From DASQFQ01 sp963730115 (GTDB lineage: Bacteria; Actinomycetota; Thermoleophilia; Solirubrobacterales; Solirubrobacteraceae): a stretch of DNA of 64,000 nucleotides. The stretch covers positions 930,001 through 994,000 of the forward strand of contig CAVSQM010000012.1 of the NCBI GenBank assembly GCA_963730115.1, written 5' to 3'. Positions 25,284-34,206 of this stretch are shown here, in pieces. The notes under the pieces were generated by a model that searched no databases, had not been told where the DNA came from, and saw only the letters and a list, made by a program, of their open reading frames with translations. A program made the translations under genes and the position numbers. Position 1 is the stretch's first letter. The number at the start of each line of letters is the position of its first letter.

Positions 25284-27530
25284 CTACGCCGCTTCGGCCG
25301 ATGCCGCGGCTTCCGTGGCGGGCGTCTCGGCCTCGCTGCTCTCGGCCTCGCCCTCCGGCGGCTTCGCGCCCTCGCGCGCCCACGGCTCGTCGAACTCGAC
25401 GCGCCACTTGCCCTCGGGCGTCTGCTCGAGCGCCAGCCGTGCCCGGAACGAGCGGCCGGAGCGGCCCTTGAAGCCGGTGACGGCCTTCTCGGTCTTGCCC
25501 GTCGAGATCAGCTCGCGCGCGACGGCGACCGGCAGCGTCTTCCCCGCCTTGCTCTTCCAGATCACGAAGCCGCACCCCGGATCCTCGCGCGACCAGCACG
25601 AGAAGCCCTTGCGGTTCTCGACGATGTCGTGCCCGCAGACCGGGCAGGGACCGAGGTTGGCGCGCGGGATGCGCACCTCCTTGAGCTTCGCGTCGAGCTC
25701 GCTGACCGTGCTGCGGGCGAAGTCGGCGATGTCGGACATGAAGCGCTCGCGCGCCTCCTCGCCCTGCTCGATCTTCGCCAGCCGGTGCTCCCAGTCGCCG
25801 GTCAGCTGCGGCGAGGTGAGCGGGTGCCCGTCGAGCAGCCGGATCACGTTCAGGCCCTTCTCGGTGCACACCAGCGAGCGCGCGTCGCGCTCGATGTAGC
25901 CGACGTCGATGAGCCGCTCGATGATCGCCGCGCGCGTGGCCGGCGTGCCGATCCCGGAGTCCTTCATCGCCTCGCGCAGCTCGTCGTCGTCGACGAGCTT
26001 GCCCGCGGTCTCCATCGCGCCCAGCAGCGAGGCGTCGGAGTAGCGCCGCGGCGGCTTGGTCTCCTTCTCGGCCGACGCGACCTCGCGCGTGTCGACCGGC
26101 TCGTCGGCGGCGAGCTTCGGCAGCGTCTGGTCGACCTCGTCGTCGTCGGTCTCGCGCGCCTCGCCCGACCCGGCGGCGACCTCGCCGTAGGCGGCGCGCC
26201 AGCCCGGCTCGAGCAGCACGCGGCCGCGCGTGCGGAAGACGTGCTCGGCGACGGTCGTCTCGAGCCGCGTGTTCTCCCACACGGCGTCGGGATGGAAGAC
26301 GGCGAGGAAGCGACGCGCGACCATGTCGTAGACCTTCTTGTCGTCGTCGCTCATCTTGTCCGTCCGGTGCTCGGAGCGGGTCGGGATGATCGCGTGGTGG
26401 TCGGTGACCTTGGCGTCGTTGACCACCCGCCCGAGCGGCAGCACGTCGAGCCCGATCACGTACTGGGCCGGCGCGGCGTACACGGGGTTCTTGGCCACGC
26501 CCTCGACCGTCGGCTTGATCTCGTCCACCATGTCGGTCGACAGGAAGCGCGAGCTGGTGCGCGGGTAGGTCAGCGCCTTGTGCTCCTCGTAGAGCCGCTG
26601 CGCCGCCGCCAGCGTGCGGCGGGCGGAGAAGCCGTAGCGCGTGTTGGCGTCGCGCTGGAGCGAGGTCAGGTCGTAGAGGAGCGGCGCGCGCTCCTTCTTC
26701 GTCGACGTCTCGAGCTTGGTGATCGTCCCCGCCTGGCCGCGGACGGCGTCGACGATCGCCTGCGCCTCCTCGGCGCTCGGGAGCCGCGGCTTCGTCCCCG
26801 CGTGGTAGCGGCCCTCGTAGCGGCGGCCGGCCTCGCCCTCGGTGGGCTCGAACACGGCGTCGACCAGCCAGTACTTCTCCGGCTTGAACTCGCGGATCTC
26901 GACCTCGCGCCGCGCCAGGATGGCCAGCGTCGGCGTCTGCACCCGCCCCAGCGACACCGCGCCGTCGAACGACGAGCGCAGCCGGATCGTCGCGGCGCGC
27001 GTGGCGTTCATGCCCACGATCCAGTCGGCCTCGGAGCGCGAGCGCGCGGCCTCCTCGAGCGTGTGGAACTCCTCGGCCGGCTTCAGCGCGCCGAACGCCT
27101 GCTTGATCGCGCTCGTGGTCATCGACGACAGCCAGAGCCGCTGGACCGGCTTCTTCGCCCCCGCCTTCTCGTACAGCCAGGCGAAGATCAGCTCACCCTC
27201 GCGCCCGGCGTCGCACGCGTTCACGACCGTCCCGACGTCGGAGCGGCCGAGGCTGCGCGTGATCACCGTCATCTGCTTGCGCGAGCGCTCGTCCCGGACC
27301 ACGAGCCGGAACTCGTCCGGCACGATCGGCAGGTCGGCCATCTTCCACTTCTTGAACTTCGGGTCGTACTCGTCGGGCTCGGCGAGCTGGACGAGGTGGC
27401 CGACCGCCCAGGTGACGATGTGGTCGTCGGACTCGAGGTAGCCCTCGTGCTTCGCGAAGGAGCCGGGGAGGACGCGCGTGAGGTCGCGCCCCACGGACGG
27501 CTTCTCGGCGATGACGAGCGTCTTGGCCAC
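25284..27530 (-). CDS. Type IA DNA topoisomerase (topoisomerase III-like)
   Basis: A 748-residue enzyme. A TOPRIM domain (about 1-150) starts KTLVIAEKPSVGRDL and has NACDAGREGELIF. The catalytic region has the active-site Tyr in ALTYPRTSSRFL and the flanking GMNATRAATIRLR and SLGRVQTPTLAIL. A zinc-ribbon-like CPVCGHDI...CW...GCGF lies at about 620-650, and an acidic Ala/Glu tail ends the protein. The layout fits TopB rather than TopA. It relaxes or decatenates DNA through single-strand passage. GTG 27530 is chosen since VAKTLVIAEKPSV matches the family start. It lies downstream of the MarP-like gene on the same strand. Confidence 0.92.
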   Translation of the reverse strand: MAKTLVIAEKPSVGRDLTRVLPGSFAKHEGYLESDDHIVTWAVGHLVQLAEPDEYDPKFKKWKMADLPIVPDEFRLVVRDERSRKQMTVITRSLGRSDVGTVVNACDAGREGELIFAWLYEKAGAKKPVQRLWLSSMTTSAIKQAFGALKPAEEFHTLEEAARSRSEADWIVGMNATRAATIRLRSSFDGAVSLGRVQTPTLAILARREVEIREFKPEKYWLVDAVFEPTEGEAGRRYEGRYHAGTKPRLPSAEEAQAIVDAVRGQAGTITKLETSTKKERAPLLYDLTSLQRDANTRYGFSARRTLAAAQRLYEEHKALTYPRTSSRFLSTDMVDEIKPTVEGVAKNPVYAAPAQYVIGLDVLPLGRVVNDAKVTDHHAIIPTRSEHRTDKMSDDDKKVYDMVARRFLAVFHPDAVWENTRLETTVAEHVFRTRGRVLLEPGWRAAYGEVAAGSGEARETDDDEVDQTLPKLAADEPVDTREVASAEKETKPPRRYSDASLLGAMETAGKLVDDDELREAMKDSGIGTPATRAAIIERLIDVGYIERDARSLVCTEKGLNVIRLLDGHPLTSPQLTGDWEHRLAKIEQGEEARERFMSDIADFARSTVSELDAKLKEVRIPRANLGPCPVCGHDIVENRKGFSCWSREDPGCGFVIWKSKAGKTLPVAVARELISTGKTEKAVTGFKGRSGRSFRARLALEQTPEGKWRVEFDEPWAREGAKPPEGEAESSEAETPATEAAASAEAA

Positions 27531-27555
27531 TGGCCGGAGGACTGTAGCGAGCGGG

Positions 27556-28695
27556 TCAGCGGGCGCAGGGCCCGGTGTCGACCGGCTCGCGCGCGCCCGC
27601 GAGCGTGCGCTCCGTGATCGCGTTGGGGACCCCGAAACCACCGCGCTCGCCGCTCGTCGTGGCGGCGAAGATCGTCGTCACCACGCGGCCGCGACCGTCG
27701 ACCATCGGGCCGCCCGAGTTGCCGGAGCGGACCACGCCGCGCAGCGAGGCCAGCCGCCGCTGCACCGGCCCGCGCCCGTAGGCGTCCTGGGTCACGCTCG
27801 TGCGGGTCTGCCCGAGCCGGCCGGCCCGCACGTCGTACGGGCCGTTGAGGGGAAAGCCGAGGATCGCCGCCGACGTGCCGGGCCTGGGCGAGTCGGCCAG
27901 CGGCAGCGCCGGCGCGTCGAGCCCCTCGACCCGCAGCACGGCGATGTCGTTGCGCGGGTCGAAGGCGATCGCGGTCGCTTCGAGCCCCTGCCCCCTGCCG
28001 CGCAGCAGCACGCGCGTGTCGTCCTGCCCCGCCACCACGTGCGCGTTGGTGACGACGATGCCGTCGTCCGCCACCCAGCCCGAGCCCTCGACCCCGAGCC
28101 CGCAGGCGGTCCCGAGGATCTTCACCACGCTGGCCGACGCGGCGCGGACGTCCGGGTCGCGCGCGATGCCACGTGCCGGCGCCGGCACGTTCGCCTCGGG
28201 GCCGTCGATGCGCGGGAACGGGTCGAAGCGCGCGAGCGCGTTGAGCAGCGGCCCGGACGGCGGCAGCGCCTTGTTCAGCCGCGAGAGGATCTGCGAGCGC
28301 TGGACCTCGTAGCGGACCTCGCCGCTCGAGTGCACGGCGACGGCGCCGAGGATCCACACCACGCCGAGCCCGACGCAGGCGGTCAGCAGCGCGCCGAGGA
28401 CGCCGTCGACGAAGCCGATGCCCGGCATCGTCAGCTTCGAGCGCAGCCGGAAGCCGAGGCCCTCGAAGCCGGCGGCGAAGGCGGCGCCCAGGACGAGCGC
28501 CCCCACGAGGCCGATCGCCGGCGCCCACGGATTGCGCGAGCCGTCGGGCAGCACGAGCCCCGCCAGGCGGGTACCGAGCCACGCCCCGAGCGCGAAGCCG
28601 ATCAGCGCGAGCGCGCCCGTCACGAACCCCTGCGCCCACCCGAAGAGGGCGAGCAGCAGCAGCAGCCCGACGATGATCCAGTCCACACCCGTCAT
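27556..28695 (-). CDS. marP: MarP-like membrane serine protease (CvpA plus trypsin-like domains)
   Basis: A 379-residue protein with a CvpA-like N-terminal membrane domain of four helices (about 1-125) and a periplasmic trypsin-like domain (about 180-375). The catalytic triad is visible: His in VTNAHVV, Asp in RNDIAVL and Ser in RSGNSGGPMV. Cys in GTACGLG and in TGPCAR could form the regulatory disulfide known from mycobacterial MarP. MarP supports survival in acid and oxidative stress and processes a cell-wall hydrolase. The adjacent genes for a penicillin-binding protein and other wall enzymes suit this role. Confidence 0.88.
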   Translation of the reverse strand: MTGVDWIIVGLLLLLALFGWAQGFVTGALALIGFALGAWLGTRLAGLVLPDGSRNPWAPAIGLVGALVLGAAFAAGFEGLGFRLRSKLTMPGIGFVDGVLGALLTACVGLGVVWILGAVAVHSSGEVRYEVQRSQILSRLNKALPPSGPLLNALARFDPFPRIDGPEANVPAPARGIARDPDVRAASASVVKILGTACGLGVEGSGWVADDGIVVTNAHVVAGQDDTRVLLRGRGQGLEATAIAFDPRNDIAVLRVEGLDAPALPLADSPRPGTSAAILGFPLNGPYDVRAGRLGQTRTSVTQDAYGRGPVQRRLASLRGVVRSGNSGGPMVDGRGRVVTTIFAATTSGERGGFGVPNAITERTLAGAREPVDTGPCAR

Positions 28696-28759
28696 GTCTC
28701 AGACGCTACCGTCGTGCCATCTCCGCCTCGGCCGCTGGCGGCTTGGGCATACTCGATGG

Positions 28760-30490
28760 GTGGCAACGACCTCCCGGCCGAAGCCGGCTCCTCCCCGTCG
28801 GCGGCGGCGCTCGCGCCCCGAGCGCTTCGCGCCGCTCGCAGCCGCCGCGCTGATCGCGCTCGGGGTGGGCGTCTACGTGGGCGCTCAGCACGAGCCCGCG
28901 GGCGCCTCGGTGGCCCGCGACTGGGCGGATGCGTGGGAGCGCGGGGACTACGCCTCGATGCACGCGATGCTCTCCGCCGACGCGCAGAAGCGCGCGAGCC
29001 TGAAGCGCTTCGTGCGCACTTACCGAGACGCCGGCGAGACGGCGACGGTGACCAAGGTCGCCGCCGGCGAGCCCAGGCAGGGCGCGGACGGCTCCTACGA
29101 CCTGCCGGTCTCCATGCAGACGCGCATCTTCGGCAGCCTGCGGGGGACGGTCGGCCTGCCGATGGTCGAGGAGGAGGACGGCCCGGCGGTCGACTGGCGC
29201 GCGCCGATGGCCTTCCCCGGCCTGCGGGCGGGCGAGAAGCTGACGCGCGAGACCACGCTGCCCGAGCGCGGCGACATCCTCGCCCGCGACGGGACCCCGC
29301 TCGCGAAGGGTCCCAACCGGCTCTCCGACCTCGGCCCGCTGGCCGCCGAGGTCGCGGGCCGCGTCGGCCCGGCGCCGCCCGAGCGCGCCGACGAGCTCGC
29401 GCGCCGCGGCGTGCCGGAGGGCGCGCCGGTCGGCCTCAACGGGCTCGAGCGCGAGTTCGACGAGCGGCTGGCCGGCAGCCCCGGCGGCATCCTCCGCGCC
29501 GGCTCGCGCGTCGTGGCGCGGGCCGAGGCCCGCGACGGCGTCGACGTCCGCTCCGCGATCGACCCCGACATCCAGCGCGCGGCGGTCGAGGCGCTGGCCG
29601 GGCGCTTCGGCGGGATCGCGGTGATGCGACCGGGCACCGGCGAGGTGCTGGGCCTGTCCGGGATCGCGTTCTCCGCCCCGCAGCCGCCCGGCTCGACGTT
29701 CAAGATCATCACGCTCGCCGCCGCGCTCGAGGCCGGCAAGGTCAAGCCGAACGCGCGCTTCCCGGTGCAGACGCAGACCGAGATCGAGGGCGTCGAGCTC
29801 CAGAACGCCCACGGCGAGGCGTGCGGCGGCACGCTGAAGCAGTCGTTCGCGAACTCGTGCAACTCCGTCTTCGCCCCGATGGGCGCGAAGGTCGGCGCCG
29901 AGAAGCTCGTGGCGACGTCGGAGAAGTTCGGCTTCAACCAGGACCCCGGCCCGCTCGGCGCCGCCCGCTCGACGATCCCCGCCGCCGACGAGATCGGCGA
30001 CGACCTCGCGGTCGGCTCGTCGGCCATCGGCCAGGGCAAGGTGCTCGCCACGCCGCTCGAGCTCGCGACCGTGGGCGCCACCATCGGGCTGCGCGGCCGC
30101 CGCGTCGCGCCGACGCTGTCGCGCGGCACGCAGGGCAAGGAGACACGCGCGATGAGCGAGCGCAACGCCCGCGTGATCGCACGCTTCATGCGCGCCGTCG
30201 TCACGGGCGGCACCGGCGTCGGCGCGGCCGTGCCCGGCGTCAAGGTCGCGGGCAAGACCGGCACCGCCGAGCTGCGCAGCACGGTCAACGAGGACCCCGC
30301 GCCGGTCGAGCCGGGCGCCACCCCCGTGCCGGAGGAGGACAAGACCGACACCGACGCCTGGTTCGTCGGCTTCGCGCCCTACGCGAAGCCGCGTGTGGCG
30401 GTCGCGGTGCTGCTGGTCGGCCAGGGCGCGGGCGGCGAGACGGCCGCGCCGGCGGCCAAGACCGTCATCGAGGCGGCGCTGAAGGACTAG
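28760..30490 (+). CDS. Penicillin-binding transpeptidase with NTF2-like N-terminal domain
   Basis: A 576-residue class B-type penicillin-binding protein. One transmembrane anchor (about 20-42) is followed by an NTF2-like MecA-N domain (about 55-130), a dimerisation region, and a transpeptidase domain with the SxxK in GSTFKI, SxN in SCN and KTG in KTGTAE. It cross-links peptidoglycan at the outer membrane face. GTG 28760 is preferred; CATACT lies 6 nt upstream, indicating a leaderless mRNA. The MecA-N domain is also seen in low-affinity PBP2a-type enzymes, but this does not prove beta-lactam resistance. The stop overlaps that of the convergent lipoprotein gene. Confidence 0.9.
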   Translation: MATTSRPKPAPPRRRRRSRPERFAPLAAAALIALGVGVYVGAQHEPAGASVARDWADAWERGDYASMHAMLSADAQKRASLKRFVRTYRDAGETATVTKVAAGEPRQGADGSYDLPVSMQTRIFGSLRGTVGLPMVEEEDGPAVDWRAPMAFPGLRAGEKLTRETTLPERGDILARDGTPLAKGPNRLSDLGPLAAEVAGRVGPAPPERADELARRGVPEGAPVGLNGLEREFDERLAGSPGGILRAGSRVVARAEARDGVDVRSAIDPDIQRAAVEALAGRFGGIAVMRPGTGEVLGLSGIAFSAPQPPGSTFKIITLAAALEAGKVKPNARFPVQTQTEIEGVELQNAHGEACGGTLKQSFANSCNSVFAPMGAKVGAEKLVATSEKFGFNQDPGPLGAARSTIPAADEIGDDLAVGSSAIGQGKVLATPLELATVGATIGLRGRRVAPTLSRGTQGKETRAMSERNARVIARFMRAVVTGGTGVGAAVPGVKVAGKTGTAELRSTVNEDPAPVEPGATPVPEEDKTDTDAWFVGFAPYAKPRVAVAVLLVGQGAGGETAAPAAKTVIEAALKD

Positions 30491-31047
30491 ACGTCGAGGT
30501 CGACGATCCCGACGTCCTCGGGATCTTCGGGGTTGACGATCTTGAACTCGAGCGGCCGGTTCTGGAGCGCCTCGGTGGTGAGCTTGAACAGGAGCAGCGA
30601 GCCGTTGATCGGACCCTGGCCGGCAGCCGACTCGGAGTTGGGCAGCACGCTGTTGGGCCCGAGCGGCACGGGCGCGTAGGCCCACTCGTTCTCGGCCAGC
30701 TCGACCGGCTCGAACGTGTTCTCCTGCGTGTCGACGATCTCGAACACCTCGGCGGCGTCGAGCGTCGTCTCCGAGGTCGTGTTCTGCACCTGCAGCCAGA
30801 CGCCGAACCACGCCTCGTCGGGCTTCGGGTCGAGCGTGCTGTCCGGCAGGCCGACCAGGTAGCGGCGGTCCTCGACGTCGCGCGGATTGATGATGCGCGA
30901 GATCTGGACCTGGTAGCGGAGGTCGCCGACGTCGATGTAGAGGCCCTCGGTCTCGCCGACCGTGCGAACCTCGATCTTCTCGGCGCATCCCACGCCCGCC
31001 AGCGCGGCGGCGAGGGCGAGGACCATGAGCAGGCGGCGGGTCACCAC
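30487..31047 (-). CDS. Probable lipoprotein of unknown function
   Basis: A 186-residue exported protein. The N terminus has Arg-Arg, a hydrophobic core LLMVLALAAALAGVG and a Cys, so lipidation is likely though the lipobox (AGVGC) is weak. The mature part is a beta-rich domain with WFGVWLQVQNTTSETTLD, reminiscent of DUF4352-type immunoglobulin-like lipoproteins. GTG 31047 sits exactly 7 nt after TAGACT, a leaderless arrangement identical to that of the phosphatase at 1740. A second GTG directly follows. Confidence 0.7.
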   Translation of the reverse strand: MVTRRLLMVLALAAALAGVGCAEKIEVRTVGETEGLYIDVGDLRYQVQISRIINPRDVEDRRYLVGLPDSTLDPKPDEAWFGVWLQVQNTTSETTLDAAEVFEIVDTQENTFEPVELAENEWAYAPVPLGPNSVLPNSESAAGQGPINGSLLLFKLTTEALQNRPLEFKIVNPEDPEDVGIVDLDV

Positions 31048-31057
31048 GGCGCGCAGT

Positions 31058-31549
31058 CTAGATCCCCGCCACCGTGGCACGCGTGCCGCGGCGCTCGTTG
31101 TCCTCGAGGATGCTCCGCAGCCTCCGCAGGCCCTTGTTGGACTTGCGCTTGAACCAGCCGCGGAAGCCGAGCGACTCGACGAAACGGTCGGTCGGGAGCT
31201 TCGGCTCGGTCTCGAACACGTACTCGACGCGGGTCCCGCCGCTGGCGGGCTCGAGCGTCCAGCTCGCGAAGGTCTTGATGCGGTTGAACTTGCCCCCGCG
31301 GCCGACGGCGACGATCTGGCGCGGCGCCTCGACCTGGATGAAGGTGAGATCGCTCCATCCGAAGCGCTGGAACGGCGCGTCGATCTTGTAGCGGGCGCCG
31401 GCGCCGGGACCGTAGGAGTCGACCCGCGTCAGCCGCCAGTGCTTGAGGTAGTGGTCGGTGAACTCCGGGTGGTTCGCGATGTCCGCGAGGTACTCGAAGA
31501 CCTCCTCGCGGGGGCGGTCGATCGTGATGCTGAGCTCGACGGGGTCCAC
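31058..31549 (-). CDS. SRPBCC (START-like) family protein
   Basis: A 163-residue polyketide-cyclase/START-like protein. The N terminus LSITIDRPREEVFEYLADIANHPEF is the family opening, followed by alternating strands and a long C-terminal helix rich in Arg and Lys. The fold makes a hydrophobic pocket that can bind lipids or other ligands. The ligand is unknown. The start is GTG 31549 after GGGGG. The C-terminal basic extension RGWFKRKSNKGLRRLRS may contact membrane or nucleic acid. Confidence 0.8.
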   Translation of the reverse strand: MDPVELSITIDRPREEVFEYLADIANHPEFTDHYLKHWRLTRVDSYGPGAGARYKIDAPFQRFGWSDLTFIQVEAPRQIVAVGRGGKFNRIKTFASWTLEPASGGTRVEYVFETEPKLPTDRFVESLGFRGWFKRKSNKGLRRLRSILEDNERRGTRATVAGI

Positions 31550-31562
31550 GACCCCCGGAGTT

Positions 31563-31853
31563 CTACCGCAGGGGGCCCCTACGGACGCGAACCGCGCGCT
31601 TGTGCTCGGGCGAGCGCACGAGCTCCGACCGCTGCGGGGCGTCGCGGCGGCGCGGGCGGCACAGCTCGCAGACGAGCGCCTGGGCGTACAGGTAGACGCG
31701 CTCGCCGACGAGCGGCGTGCGGTGGCAGTGGTGGCATTGCGGCCGCGCGTCGGTGAGCAGGCCGACGCTCTTCCGGAGCAGCGCGCGCTCGATCGGGGCC
31801 GTGGGCGACGCGGCAAAAAGCATGGTTTCGGGAGTTTCGCCATGGGGCAACAA
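31563..31853 (-). CDS. Small zinc-ribbon-like protein
   Basis: A 96-residue protein with CHHC and CELC knuckles (about residues 40-68), the four-Cys pattern of a zinc ribbon, flanked by strongly basic tails. It probably binds zinc and perhaps nucleic acid. TTG 31853 is favoured by GGAAGGG six nt upstream; an in-frame ATG at 31823 lacks such a site. It is 13 bp upstream of the SRPBCC gene and may be cotranscribed with it. Confidence 0.6.
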   Translation of the reverse strand: MLPHGETPETMLFAASPTAPIERALLRKSVGLLTDARPQCHHCHRTPLVGERVYLYAQALVCELCRPRRRDAPQRSELVRSPEHKRAVRVRRGPLR

Positions 31854-31964
31854 AGCCCTTCCGCTTGCAGGCCTCGGGTGGCGACCCCATTGACCGCCTG
31901 CGTATTATTCCCCCTGGAGGTCGGGTCGCTGGAACGGCGCGTGCGCGCGCCAGAGGAGAGATTG

Positions 31965-32447
31965 ATGGATCCACGCACGCCCAGCGAAGTCGAGGCGACC
32001 GGGACCCTGCCGCTCAGCGGCGAGGGGTCGGTACCGCTCACCGAGGAGGAGCAGGCCGCTCCTGCTTCCGCACGCCCTGAGTGGGTCACCGAGGCCCGGG
32101 CGGGCCTGACGGTGCCCGGCAAGTACCTGGCCTACGAGGACGGCGGCCGCCGCGTCGTGGCCCCCGTCTCGCGCGAATGGACGCGGATCGGCCGCTCGCT
32201 GTCGGCCGACATCCGGTTCGACGACGCGACCGTGTCCCGCCGTCATGCACTGGTGGTGAACCAGGCGGACGGTGTACGCGTGCTCGACGACCGCTCCCTG
32301 AACGGCGTCTTCGTCAACGGCGATCGCGTCGACTGGGCGCCGCTGACCGACGGCGACGAGATCGCGATCGGCCGCCACAACATCCACTACTTCGACACCG
32401 CCACGGTCGGCTCGGGCGCCTCGGCGCCTGCCGCCATGGCCGAGTAG
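31965..32447 (+). CDS. FHA-domain protein
   Basis: A 160-residue protein: an acidic N-terminal 60 residues, then one FHA domain with the phosphothreonine-binding signature IGRSLSADIRF, VSRRHALV and RSLNGVFVNGDRV. It would read Ser/Thr kinase phosphorylation. In other actinobacteria the acidic N-terminal part of such proteins is itself phosphorylated (GarA/FhaA types); the Thr residues around position 12 could play this role. A clear GAGGAGAG ribosome-binding site precedes the ATG, and a TATTAT -10 candidate lies at about 31904. Confidence 0.85.
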   Translation: MDPRTPSEVEATGTLPLSGEGSVPLTEEEQAAPASARPEWVTEARAGLTVPGKYLAYEDGGRRVVAPVSREWTRIGRSLSADIRFDDATVSRRHALVVNQADGVRVLDDRSLNGVFVNGDRVDWAPLTDGDEIAIGRHNIHYFDTATVGSGASAPAAMAE

Positions 32448-32474
32448 CCGCGCTCGCTACAGTCTCGGCCCTTC

Positions 32475-33260
32475 ATGGCCGAGACGATCGCGGTCCTGTC
32501 CCTCAAGGGCGGGACCGGAAAGACGACGACGGTGAGGTCCACGGCCGACGTGCTGCGGCGCGTCGGGCTGTCCGTGCTGACCATCGACCTCGACCCGCAG
32601 GGCAACCTGTCGGACTACTTCGACGTGCCGCCGGACGCCGCGCCGACGATCGCCGACGTGCTCTCCGGCGAGGCCAAGGCCTCCGAGGCCGTGCACGACG
32701 GGATCATCCCCGCGACGCCGATCCTGGCCGAGGTCGAGCGCTCGATGTCCGGCAAGATGGGTCGCGAGCTGGTGCTGCGCAAGGCGCTGAAGGGCCCGCG
32801 CCAGAGCTACGACGTGATCCTCATCGACTGCCCGCCGGCGCTCGGGCTGCTGACCGTCAACGGGCTGGTCGCGGCCGACTGGGCGCTCGTCAGCGCCGAG
32901 GCGCAGTACTTCGCGCTGCAGGGCGTGCAGGGCGCACTCGACGTGATCGAGCAGGCGAAGGAGTACTACAACCCCGATCTCGAGCTCGTGGGCGTGCTCA
33001 TGAACATCGCCGACATGCGCACGGTGCACTCGCGCGAGGCCTACGAGACGCTGGCCGAGCACTTCCCGGACGCGGTGTTCAAGACCGTGATCCGCGCGTC
33101 GATCGCCTACGCGGAGGCGGCGGAGAGCGCGAAGTCGATCCTCGACCACCGGCCGGACCTCGGCGCCGACTACCTCGCGCTGGCCGACGAGCTGCTGAAG
33201 CGGATCGGGCTCGACGCGCCCCGGCGCAAGCTGCGCCCACTGCTCGCCGCCGCGAGCTAG
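32475..33260 (+). CDS. ParA-family ATPase
   Basis: A 261-residue ParA/Soj-like protein with the deviant Walker A LKGGTGKTTT at residues 9-19, Walker A' in TIDLDPQGNLS and Walker B in VILIDCPPALG. No ParB partner is next to it, so it is more likely an orphan ParA that positions a cellular structure or regulates rather than the chromosomal parA. The C terminus is basic. It follows the FHA gene closely on the same strand. Confidence 0.88.
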   Translation: MAETIAVLSLKGGTGKTTTVRSTADVLRRVGLSVLTIDLDPQGNLSDYFDVPPDAAPTIADVLSGEAKASEAVHDGIIPATPILAEVERSMSGKMGRELVLRKALKGPRQSYDVILIDCPPALGLLTVNGLVAADWALVSAEAQYFALQGVQGALDVIEQAKEYYNPDLELVGVLMNIADMRTVHSREAYETLAEHFPDAVFKTVIRASIAYAEAAESAKSILDHRPDLGADYLALADELLKRIGLDAPRRKLRPLLAAAS

Positions 33261-33306
33261 CGGTAGCCGCCCGGCGCCGACGCGCGCCGCGGGTAGCCTC
33301 GATGGC

Positions 33307-34044
33307 ATGAAACGCGCGGCCCTTCTTCTCGCCGCCGTGGCGCTCGCCGGCTGCGGGGCGAAGGCGGAGCCGTCGCCGCCGCCGTTCACACCCGCCGAGG
33401 ACGACGTCGCCGAGGCCGCCACGCCGGCCGCCTCCGCCACCGCGCCCGACGGCCGCTTCCTGACCGCCCGCGTCGTGGAGCCCACGATGCTCCGCGCCGC
33501 GCCCGGCGGCCGCGCGCTGCACCGGCTCGGCCGGCGCACGGAGTTCGGCTCGCGGCGCGTGCTCGGCGTCACCGCCCGGCGCGCCGGCTGGCTGCGCGTG
33601 GTGGCGAGCGAGCGCCCGAACGGCAAGGCGGGCTGGATCCCCGAGGCCCGCACGCGCCTGGGCGCGACCGACTTCTCGATCCACATCGACCGCTCCGCGC
33701 GGCGGCTGACGCTCCGCGGCGACGGCGAGCGCGTCCGCTCCTTCCCGGTCGCGGTCGGCCGGCCGGGGACCGAGACGCCGACCGGGCGCTTCGCGATCAC
33801 CGACAAGCTCCACCCCGACGACCCGGCCTCGCCCTACGGCTGCTGCGCGCTCGCCCTCTCCGGGCACCAGACGAAGCTGCTGCCCGGCTGGCCGGGCGGC
33901 GACCGCCTCGCGATCCACGCGACGCCGCAGGTGGAGACGGTCGGCACCGCCGCCTCGCTCGGCTGCCTGCGCGGGCACCCGGATGACGTGCAGCGGCTGA
34001 TGCGCGTCGTGCCCGTGGGGACACCGGTCTTCATCCGCGCCTGA
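33307..34044 (+). CDS. L,D-transpeptidase lipoprotein (YkuD domain)
   Basis: A 245-residue protein: lipoprotein signal with LAGC (Cys16), a Pro-rich linker, an SH3-like segment (about 50-115) and a YkuD catalytic domain (about 118-245) with the His-to-Cys signature IHATPQVETVGTAASLGCLR. Such enzymes form 3-3 cross-links in peptidoglycan. It lies outside the cytoplasmic membrane. ATG 33307 is 7 nt after TAGCCT, predicting a leaderless mRNA. Confidence 0.9.
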   Translation: MKRAALLLAAVALAGCGAKAEPSPPPFTPAEDDVAEAATPAASATAPDGRFLTARVVEPTMLRAAPGGRALHRLGRRTEFGSRRVLGVTARRAGWLRVVASERPNGKAGWIPEARTRLGATDFSIHIDRSARRLTLRGDGERVRSFPVAVGRPGTETPTGRFAITDKLHPDDPASPYGCCALALSGHQTKLLPGWPGGDRLAIHATPQVETVGTAASLGCLRGHPDDVQRLMRVVPVGTPVFIRA

Positions 34045-34050
34045 ACCTTC

Positions 34051-34201
34051 GGCGAACGTCAACGGCGGCTGGGTAGGGATGGGTTCGAGTGCCGCAGAGC
34101 CCACGAGTGTCGTCTCGACCACCTGTGGGGTGGTTGAGCTGACATTCGTGGACGCCGCGGCGGTTCGAACCCACCCCTCAATGCCGCCGTTGACGTTCGC
34201 C
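34051..34201. repeat. 151-nt near-perfect palindrome (long hairpin)
   Basis: The outer 19 nt GGCGAACGTCAACGGCGGC (34051-34069) are exactly repeated in inverse at 34183-34201. Inside, GGGTTCGA (34081-34088) matches TCGAACCC (34164-34171), then CCACGAGTGTC matches GACATTCGTGG and CGACCACC matches GGTGGTTG at the tip. It fills the gap between the convergent L,D-transpeptidase and thrB genes. Likely a very long terminator, a structured RNA or a non-autonomous mobile repeat. Confidence 0.85.
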
Positions 34202-34206
34202 TGCGG

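Noticed and set aside
25242..25305. Direct repeat gcttcggccgatgccgc flanking the topoisomerase end as a mobile-element target duplication
   Set aside because: The space between the copies is only about 30 bp and holds hairpins but no transposase or terminal repeats; one copy encodes the Ala/Glu-rich tail of the protein.
32475..33260. ParA-like gene as part of a chromosome-partition or plasmid locus
   Set aside because: No parB with helix-turn-helix, no parS-like sites and no replication gene are adjacent; the ParB-fold protein at 8954 is 23 kb away and lacks the DNA-binding module.
34081..34175. GGTTCGA/TCGAACC blocks that look like tRNA T-loops
   Set aside because: No matching acceptor, D or anticodon arms are found at tRNA distances on either strand; the blocks belong to the arms of the 151-nt palindrome.
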